From Zingiber officinale (taxonomy: Eukaryota > Streptophyta > Magnoliopsida > Zingiberales > Zingiberaceae), in contig NC_055996.1 in assembly GCF_018446385.1 (NCBI RefSeq), positions 14,123,317-14,187,316 of the forward strand: 64,000 nt of DNA, written 5' to 3'. The notes under the pieces were generated by a model. It was not told the origin of the DNA and made no database searches. It saw nothing but the letters and a program-made list of their open reading frames with translations. The position numbers and the translations under genes are program-made. Below, piece by piece: positions 55,990-64,000 of this stretch. Positions within the stretch are counted from its first letter, which is position 1; each line of letters opens with the position of its first letter.

Positions 55990-58900
55990 ATGACGTCGAA
56001 TACAAACACCTTCTCCCTGCGATCTGTCCTTGAGAAGGACAAGCTCAACGGAGCAAACTTCCTGGACTGGTACAGGAACCTGAGAATAGTTCTCACTCAG
56101 GAACGTAAACTGTACGTTCTGGAGCAGCCCATTCCGGAGGCTCCTCCTGCCAATGCCCCGCGAGCTGACAAAGATGCTTACAAGAAGCATCAAGATGACG
56201 CATTAGATGTGTCATGTCTAATGCTCGCGACCATGAACTCTGAGCTTCAGAAGCAACATGAGTTAATGGGCGCTTACGATATGGTTGAACATCTTCGTCA
56301 ACTATATCAAGGTCAAGCGAGGCATGAGAGATTTGAGATCTCAAGGGCACTGTTTCAGTGCAAGATGTCAGACGGGGCCCCAGTAGGCCCATATGTACTC
56401 AAAATGATTGGGTACATTGAGAACCTACAAAGGTTGGGGTTCCCTCTTGGCCAAGAGCTGGCTACTGACCTGATCTTGCAATCCTTGCCGGATAGCTACA
56501 GTCAATTCGTTCTAAACTACAATATGAACGAGATTGACAAGCCACTACCTGAGCATGTTAAGAACTGCTGAGCTAAATCTTAAGAAGGCTAAGCCCAACA
56601 CTGTTCTGATGGTTCAGAAACATAAGGGCAAGGGCAAGCCCAAAGGCAAGGGAAAGTCTCAAGCCAAGGGCAAAGGCAAGGCACTGAAGCCTAAAGGAGG
56701 GGTCGCCAAGGATGCTACCTGCTTCCACTGCGGTCAGACCGGGCACTGGAAGAGGAACTGCAAGGTATACTTAAGAAGAAGCGAAGTGAGACTTCCACTT
56801 CAGGTATATATGTTATAGAAGTCAATCTATCTATTTCTACATCATGGGTATTAGATACTGGATGTGCTTCTCACATTTGTACTGATGTGCAGGCGCTGAG
56901 AAATAGCAGGGCATTGACAAAGGGCGAGGTGGACCTACGAGTAGGCAATGGAGCACGGGTTGCTGCTGTTGCTGTAGGGACTTACTTTTTATCTCTGCCC
57001 TCTGGGCTTGTACTAGAGTTAGTCGATTGTTGTTATGTGCCTGCATTAACTAAGAACATTATATCAGTTTCTTGTTTGGACAAGAAAGGTTTCTCGTTTA
57101 CTATAAAGAATAAATGTTGTTCCGTCTATTTAAACGATATGTTATATTGTAGTGCACCTCTGATAAACGGGCTCTATATTCTAGACCTTGAGAGCCCTAT
57201 CTATAACATAAATACCAAGAGGTTCAAGTCAAATGACATGAACCAAACTTACCTCTGGCACTGTCGCTTAGGTCATATAAATGACAAGCGCTTATCCCAG
57301 CTCCATAAGGATGATATGCTGCACTCATTTGATTTTGAATCATATGAGGTATGCGAGTCATGCCTACGAGGCAAGATGACCAAGACTCCCTTTAGTGGGC
57401 ACAGCGAGAGAGCAACTGATTTGTTAGGACTCATACATAGTGATGTATGTGGCCCTTTCAATGTTGCTGCTAGAGGCGGTTATAGGTACTTCATCACATT
57501 TACTGATGACTTCAGTAGATATGGTTATGTGTACTTGATGACACATAAGTCTGAATCCTTTGAAAAGTTCAAAGAATTCAAGAATGAAGTACAGAACCAA
57601 CTTAGCAAGAGTATTAAGATACTTCGATGAGATCGAGGTGGAGAATACCTTAGCCATGAGTTTCGTGACTATCTAGCTGAGTGTGAGATTCTATCCCAAC
57701 TCACTCCTCCTGGAACACCACAGTGGAATGGTGTATCCGAAAGGAGGAATTGTACCCTATTAGATATGGTGCGATCTATGATAAGTCACACAGATCTTCC
57801 GACATACCTTTGGGGTTATGCTCTAGACACAGCAGCTTTTATACTCAACCGAGTTCCATCTAAGGCCGTGATAAAGACACCATATAGGATATGGACTGGG
57901 AGAGATGCCCAGGTGTCTTTCATGAGGATTTGGGGTTGTGAGGCTTACGTACGACGTCAAGTCTCAGATAAATTAGGACCCAAATCTGACAAGTGCTATT
58001 TCATTGGATATCCCAAGGAAACTAAAGGATATTACTCCTACATTCCCAGTCAGCATAAGGTAGTTGTGGCAAAGACTGGGGTCTTTCTAGAAAGGGACTT
58101 TGTTTCTAGAAAGACTAGTGGGAGCGCGTTCGATCTTGAAGAAGTTCAAGATGCGAACAATAGCACTGATGCATCGATGGAAGTTGAACTGGAACCACAA
58201 AGTGTTGTGGATGATGTTGTTCCACAAGGAGTTGAGGAACAACAACCAGTTCATGTAGACATACCTCTTCGCAGGTCTGATAGGGTACGTCGTCAGCCTG
58301 AGAGATACTCATTTCTCTTGTCTGACCATGATGACATTGTGCTCATAGAGGATGAGCCTACCACCTATCAGGAAGCTGTGATGAGACCAGATTCCGAGAA
58401 ATGGCTAGAGGCCATGAGATCCGAGATGGAATCCATGTACACCAACCAAGTTTGGATTTTGGTTGATCCACCTGAAGGGGTAAAACCCATAGGGTGCAAG
58501 TGGGTCTTTAAGAGAAAGACTGACATGGATGGACTTATTTATAAGGGTCGCTTGGTAGCTAAAGGTTTCAAGCAGATTCATGGTATTGACTATGATGAGA
58601 CCTTTTCTCCAGTAGCGATGTTTAAGTCCATTCGGATCATGCTTGCTATTGCAGCCTACCATGACTATGAGATATGACAGATGGATGTCAAAACCGCGTT
58701 TCTGAATGGAAACCTGCTCGAGGATGTGTACATGACACAACCTGAGGGTTTTGTAGATCCACAGCATACTAGCAGAGTATGCAAGCTGCATAGGTCCATT
58801 TATGGACTAAAGCAAGCTTCTCGGAGTTGGAATCTTCGATTCGATGATGCAATCAAACAGTTTGGTTTCATCAAGAACGAAGATGAGCCTTGTGTCTACA

Positions 58901-59922
58901 AGAAGGTTGTAGGGGATATAGTTATCTTCCTCATATTGTATGTGGATGACATACTACTCATTGGGAAGGACATCCCTATGCTTCAGTCTGTCAAGACCTG
59001 GCTAGGGAGTTGCTTCTCAATGAAGGACTTAGGTGAGGCATCCCGTATTCTAGAGATACAGATCTATAGAGATAGATCTAAGAGATTGTTTGGCCTAAGT
59101 CAGAGTACATACATTGACAAAGTACTCCTTCAGTTTGCCATGCAGAACTCCAAGAAGGGATTTCTGCCGATGTCACATGGCGTGAGTCTTTTGAAGACTC
59201 AAGGTCCCTCTTCTAAAGAGGAGAGAGACCGCATGGATCAGATTCCTTATGCCTCAGCCATAGGATCGATCATGTACGCCATACTATGTACTCGACCTGA
59301 TGTCTCGTATACTTTGAGCATGACGAGCAGATACCAGTCAGATCCAGGTGAAAGTCACTGGATAGCGGTCAAGAATATTCTTAAGTACTTAAGAAGGACT
59401 AAAGAATATTTCTTGATATATGGAGGCAATGATGAGCTAGCTGTAAAGGGTTACAGTGATGCTAGCTTCCAGACCGATCAGGATGACTATAGATCACAGT
59501 CGGGGTTCGTATTTTGCATTAATGGTGGTGCTGTGAGCTGGAAGAGTTCGAAGCAGGACACAGTAGCTGATTCTACGACAGAGGCCGAGTATATTGCTGC
59601 ATCAGAGGCAGCAAAGGAGGCAGTTTGGATTCGCAAGTTCATCACAGAACTTGGGGTGGTTCCTAGCATTGCTGACCCTATTGAGCTCTATTGTGACAAC
59701 AATGGAGCTATAGCACAGGCGAAGGAACCTCGCTCACACCAGCGGACCAAACACATACTACGGCGCTTCCATCTCATTCGAGAGATCATCGAGAGAGGAG
59801 ATGTGAAGATTTGCAGAGTACCTACAGAGGCTAACATCGCAGATCCCTTGACCAAGGCTTTGGCACAGAGGAAGCATGATGGTCACACTAGGTCATTTGG
59901 GCTTAGAGCCTACACTGATTGA
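55990..59922 (+). pseudogene. Copia element B gag-pol polyprotein, four lesions
   Basis: Start MTSNTNTFSLRSVLEKDKLN at 55990. Gag UBN2-type core (NFLDWYRNLRIVL, ELMGAYDMVEHLRQLYQGQA, GFPLGQELATDLILQSLPDS). Zinc knuckle CFHCGQTGHWKRNC near 56721. Protease WVLDTGCASH near 56850. GAG-pre-integrase WHCRLGHIN (57256). Integrase HSDVCGPF, FTDDFSRYGY, then GTPQWNGVSERRN. RT WKCKWVFKRK-like block, QMDVKTAFLNGNLLEDVY (58678), YVDD in ILYVDDILLIG. RNase H GYSDASFQTD, STTEAEYIAASEA, CDNNGAIAQA. Lesions: a frameshift near 56550 (PLPE|LSMLRTAE), one near 56770, TGA at 57628-57630 (LR*DRGGEY, Ser expected) and TGA at 58675-58677 (YEI*QMDV, Trp expected). Otherwise complete, about 1300 codons. Confidence 0.92.
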
Positions 59923-59942
59923 CACTAGTGCTAGTGGGAGAT

Positions 59943-61795
59943 TGTTAGCTAGAGCCCTAGAGCCAATCATTTGATGATTGTATTTTTGGACTTATTGTAT
60001 CATATTCTATATAAATAAAGGCATTTGGATTTTGGTTATTATACTTACTTGTATTGGTGCCAAATAAACTAAGTATAGTAATGTCCTTGAGTAGATGGTT
60101 CTCACCTATATCAATCGGTTAGTTGAACCGATAGTGAGATGATATAGGGAACACTACTCTTAATCATTCCTAGTCGAGTATTAACATTCAGGGACAATGT
60201 TAATGCAATAAGACTAGCATGTAGGTCAACTCGATAACTTGATCTCATAAATCATGGATATAGAGATATCAAGTTGACACATGGGTATACATTAGAGAAT
60301 GTATACTGAATGACCCACCATGAGAAAGTATCATGGATCGTTATATGAGTGTCATATACTTTCTCATGTGGCTATTAGTATGACTACTAGTCCTTAGACC
60401 TGAAGTCACCATAGATCCCTACATAAGGAGTTATGTACTTTGGTTTCGTCAAACGTCACCCGTAACTGGGTGGACTATAAAGGCGATTACTGGATATATA
60501 TCAAATTATGCAGAGGGATGTGAGTGATGTAGATGGGTTATATCCCTCCTATATGACGGGAGAGACATCGGTATTCTTGATAGAGTGAGACCACGAAGTG
60601 CATGACCATGCCCAAATGAGTCAATATAGGATATTGAGCTCATTTGATTTAATGAGTCTACTTGGAGTTCAAGATTTAAATTAGTCAGAGGATGACACGG
60701 TCTATGCCTCACATTGATCAATCTAGATGTCTAGGATAGAAGGACACTTGTCATATTTTGTGAGGAGTCACAATTAGTAGTCACAAGGTGATGTCGGATC
60801 TCGACATTCTTGTAACTTGGGTAGTAATGATGTGTTGCTAGATACCGCTCATTACTTATGCTCCTAAATGGGTTTAGGGCATTGCCAACGTTACAAGAAC
60901 CTATAGGGTCATACACTAAGGACAATTAGATGGAGATTAGGTTCATATGATGAACCAAGAGGATTAGATTCATTTGATGAATCAAATTGGATTAAGAGTA
61001 ATCCTAATTGGGCTAACTTGAGTTGGACTCAAGTTGATTCATGTGTTCAATGAGTCTAATTTAGATTATGACTCATTGAATCAATTTAATTTAATGAATT
61101 AGATTCATTATATATTAAATTGGCTTGAATCAAATGGTTACATTAGATCAACCATGGAAGAGATTTGGTCAAGTTTGACTTGACTTGAGAGGAAGATTAA
61201 AAGTCTAGTTTGACTTGACTTTATGCCACCTCATTGGTGAGTTGGCATTGATGTGGACTAATGATGTTACTCCACATCATCATGGTTGCCACCTCATGGG
61301 AGTTACTAGTGAGTGCCACCTCATGGAGGTTACATTCTCTCCTTGATGACAACTTAATGCATTAATGAGGGGAGTTACACATGAGAAAGGTGGCCGACCA
61401 CATTTTGAATGGGGTGTGAATTGATTTTCATTATTCATTCAAGTGTGGAATTTTGCATCTTCTTCCTCTCAAGCTCTCCCTCTCCTCCTTCCTTGGCCGA
61501 ACCACATAGGTGCTAGCACACCTTGGTTTTTGGTCACCTCCACCTAGTGTGTTCGTGTGGATACGTGTAGAGAGTTGTCTACATTGACAACTTCGAGATC
61601 CGGCGTAACGAGGACGAGCGGGATACGCAAAAGGGCACGCAACAAGGGTAAAGATCTTCATCATGTAGATCTAGAAGTTTTGTAACTCGTACACGTATGC
61701 TTTCGAATTTTTCTTCGCACGAGATCCGTTGGCTAGGGTGATTCGGGGTTTCCGCGACGCGAAAAAGCGGTTTTCGCGGCCCGAAAAACCCAACA
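59943..61795 (+). repeat. 3' LTR of copia element B
   Basis: 1853 bp, TGTTAGCTAG...ACCCAACA. It matches the 5' LTR throughout. Confidence 0.92.
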
Positions 61796-61914
61796 AGTAT
61801 AAAGATAAAGTAATGCCAAACTGAATTGAATTATATTAAAATAAAGGTTATTTATTTACAAGAGTCAATAAAGCCCTAGCCAGCAGTTGGCTTTACAAGG
61901 CACCTACTTTAACA

Positions 61915-62700
61915 TTTCCATCGTCGTAGAGCTGCACCCGATCAGACTCTAATTTGATTTCCACTGGAACCACTGCCTCACCACAATACACCAAGTGGAA
62001 TGGTGTGACACTGGTCTCTTCTCTTGGTGTAGTACGATGAGCCCATAAGACACTCGGGAGCTCATCGACCCAGCTTCCTCCAGTGTGGTCGAGCCGAGCC
62101 CGTAACCCCTTAAGGATCTCCCGGTTGGTGACTTGCGTCTAACCATTGCTTTGCGGGTAGGCCACTGAGGTAAAATCCTGCAAAATATCGTAGCCCTCGC
62201 ACCACTCCTTGAGTCTTCGTCCAGCGCCCGTTGTCAGAGACGAGCCGACGAGGGATGCCGAACTGACATAGGATATTCTGCCATCTAAACTTGATGACAA
62301 TGTGTTCAGTTATCTTGGCTATTGGGTTGACCTCCACCCACTTTGAGTAGTCTACTGCGATGAGTAGAAATCTTCGCTGACCGGTCACCATTGGAAATGG
62401 TCCAAAGATGTTCATGTCTCATTGGTCGAATGGACAAGACACAATGGATGTCTTCATCTTCTCGGTCGGTCGGTGTTGAATGTTGTGATATTTTTGACAC
62501 GATAGGTAGGTGACCACAGTCCGAGTGGCATCCTCTTGCAATGTGGGCCAACAATATCCCGCCAATAGCACCTTTCGGGCCAGCGATCTGTCGCCCGGGT
62601 GACTTCCGCAAGAGTCCTGATGTACTTCTTAAAGGATGTATTCGACGCCCTCCGATCAAACACACTTGAGCAACGACATTGAGAAAGCTCTTTTATACAA
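61915..62700 (-). pseudogene. Tat integrase, N-terminal and catalytic part
   Basis: Minus strand: SCGSHPGDRSLARKVLLAGY, TYLSCQKYHNIQHRP (zinc-binding end), then MNIFGPFPMVTGQRRFLLIA with the first catalytic Asp in AVDYSKWVEVN, the second in LVSDNG, a frameshift, YPQSNGQTQVTNREILKGLR with the catalytic Glu, and WVDELPSVLWAHRTTPREET. The usual Trp and Gln codons appear as stops in places (near 62146 and 62430). It continues at 51137. Confidence 0.87.
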
Positions 62701-64000
62701 CTGGTCTCTGATTAGAGTGAACCATCTGACCCTCTTTTTCAACAGGAAAGCTTCTTCCTGATCGACTAGAGTGCTACCAGCTCGGAGGAACTCTATCAAT
62801 GGGGTCCTCCAGTCGCTCGGGAAGTTTATTCCATCCATCCTATCGATATGGGCCACTAGTGAGACTTGCTTGATCGGTTGCTCTATCATGATTGACGATA
62901 ATGAACTGACTAACTTAGCCAACTCATCCGCGATCTGGTTATCCGAGCTGGCAATCTTCTTTATAACAACTTCCTGGAAGTTTGCCTTCAACTTCTCGAA
63001 AGCTTCTGCATACAACCTGAGTCAAGAGCTACTTATTTCGAATGCCCCCAATAGTTACTGAGCAGCCAGTTGAGAATCCGAGTGGATGATGTCTTTTGCT
63101 GCTCCAACATGATAGGCCGCCTGTAAGCCGGCTATTAAGTCCTCGTACTCGGCTTCAATATTGGTAGCCCGATATTCTAGCCGCATGGACAGTTGCATCC
63201 TGTCATCTCGTGATGAGATCAAGAGAATGCTTATCCCGCTACCTTACCGAGTGGACGATCTGTCTACGTATACTTTCCAGCTCGCATCCGGCTTGGCGTT
63301 CTGAACCTCAGTGACAAAATTAGTTAAGGCTTGGGCCTTGATCGCCATTTAGAGTTGATATTTTATGTTGAATTTGCTCAACTCAGTTATCCATTGGATC
63401 AGTTATCCGGATGCCTCTGGGTTAAGGACTCTTCCCAAGGCACTGTTAGTCATCACAACGATCGGATGTGCGAACGAAGTCCTCCTAGCGGCCAGTATTA
63501 GCGTGTATGCTAAGTTTTCGAGACAAGTGTAGCGTGACTTTGCATCTTTCAATATATGACTTAGAAAATATACAGGTTGTTGCTCTGAGTCATTCTGGCG
63601 CACCAATGTCGAGCTGACCGCATACTCAGTGGATGACAAGTAAATCAAAAGTGGCTCGTCAGCGATGGATTTGGCCAATACAGACAGGGAGTTAAGGTAC
63701 CCTTTAAGCTCTTCCAGTGCCTTGTCGCAGTCCGCATCCCACTGAAACTTGGTCGCTCGGTGCAGTATCTTGAAGAACGGAATGAATCCAATCGGATGAC
63801 TTGGAGATGAACCTTGATAGCGCAGTGATCCGTTCGATCAACCGTTGGGCCTCCTTCAAGTTGCGAGGCGAGGGCATGTCTCTTAGTGCCTTCACCTTGC
63901 TCAGATTCACCTTGATCCCTTGTTCGGTGATGATGTATCCAAGGAATTGGCTGCTCCTTGCTCCAAACAAGCACTTATTCGAGTTCAACTTTATCCCATA
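62701..64000 (-). pseudogene. Tat RT end and RNase H
   Basis: Minus strand from the right edge: NSNKCLFGARSSQFLGYIIT and KVKALRDMPSPRNLKEAQRL (RT thumb), a frameshift, then EPLLIYLSSTEYAVSSTLVR, EQQPVYFLSHILKDAKSRYT and NSALGRV (first RNase H), then YVDRSST with IEAEYEDLIAGLQAA and HSDSQLAAQ (second, plant-type RNase H), NQIADELAKLVSS. Several stops. The YVDD part of RT lies beyond the window. Confidence 0.87.

Larger units (their letters stand above)
52615..61795 (+). mobile_element. Copia element B, nearly full-length and young
   Basis: 9181 bp with two LTRs (52615-54458 and 59943-61795), exact target duplication AGTAT (52610-52614, 61796-61800), a primer site, gag, protease, integrase, RT and RNase H in copia order, and a purine-rich tract (AGTGGGAGAT, ends 59942). 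LTRs differ at roughly 30 positions by eye plus one indel of about 10 bp near their ends (near 61756-61766), so about 98% identical. It is inserted in a solo LTR that is itself inserted in the Tat integrase. Confidence 0.93.
51138..61914. mobile_element. Copia-type solo LTR, split by copia element B
   Basis: Outer ends TGTTGGAACTG (51138) and CTACTTTAACA (61914) with exact target duplication TTTCC (51133-51137, 61915-61919). Without the nested element (52615-61800) it is about 1.59 kb, the size of a single LTR, and has no coding sequence. Left part 51138-52614, right part 61801-61914. Family uncertain; orientation not settled. Confidence 0.78.
45956..64000 (-). mobile_element. Tat-type Ty3/gypsy element with antisense ORF, cut by the window edge
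   Basis: From right to left on the minus strand: end of RT and RNase H (64000-62656), integrase (62700-61915 and 51137-50814), a minisatellite (50695-50105), an ORF on the opposite strand (47482-49660), and a likely 3' LTR or UTR (about 45956-47300). This order - pol, tandem repeat, antisense ORF, 3' LTR - is the known layout of Tat/Ogre-clade elements. The gap 51138-61914 is a nested insertion with target duplication TTTCC. The left end is not defined. Confidence 0.72.

Overview
This window is nuclear DNA from a flowering plant, most likely a monocot with a repeat-rich genome; Zingiberales is a guess from general look only. The evidence is split genes with GT-AG introns, plant-only gene families, a plant Au-type SINE, and deep nests of Ty1/copia and Ty3/gypsy elements. 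There is no operon structure and nothing prokaryotic.

Region 1 (1-18,000) is a compact gene island. In order: the C-terminal part of augmin subunit 3 (AUG3/HAUS3, +), a complete MYCBP-like gene (+), a thioredoxin h gene (-), a GDSL esterase/lipase gene (+), a twin-CX9C CHCHD2/10-type mitochondrial protein gene (-), and an ARM-repeat remnant of a PUB/CMPG-type U-box E3 ligase (-). For the five multi-exon genes I placed splice sites by hand; each spliced CDS is a multiple of three and ends in a stop. They are ordinary housekeeping or cell-wall genes with no sign of working together. Their introns and spacers carry a SINE, a LINE tail and a solo LTR.

Region 2 (18,100-32,600) is repeat. AT-rich and microsatellite sequence leads to an LTR-like block and a broken Tat-type gypsy RT fragment. 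A 12.5 kb SIRE-like copia element follows on the minus strand. It has LTRs, a PBS and a PPT but only a gag-like ORF and no pol. A Tekay-like 3.2 kb solo LTR (TSD CCCTC) and a PIF/Harbinger-type element (TSD TAA) are nested in it; the latter splits the gag ORF.

Region 3 (32,600-45,950) is an old, heavily mutated copia element (+). Its integrase region was hit twice: by a SIRE-like solo LTR (TSD GGCTA) and by a second gag-only SIRE-like element (TSD AAAAC). The 3' LTR of the latter carries a hAT-type MITE (TSD ATCCTTGT).

Region 4 (45,950-64,000) is a Tat-type gypsy element on the minus strand that runs off the right edge. It shows degenerate RT, RNase H and integrase, a 37-bp minisatellite behind pol, and a degenerate antisense ORF resembling the 'putative gypsy type transposon' family, with one likely intron. 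A copia-type solo LTR (TSD TTTCC) sits in its integrase, and inside that LTR lies a young, nearly full-length copia element (TSD AGTAT, 1.85 kb LTRs about 98% identical by eye).

The most unusual signal is an array of covarying hairpins in SIRE-like LTRs, seen in three different LTRs. Each unit has an outer stem whose two arms change together and an inner GGTC/GACC stem. Other points worth a look are two gag-only SIRE-like elements within 20 kb, the MITE-gag chimeric ORF, the overlapping uORF of the MYCBP-like gene, and a 75-bp stop-free intron in the GDSL gene.
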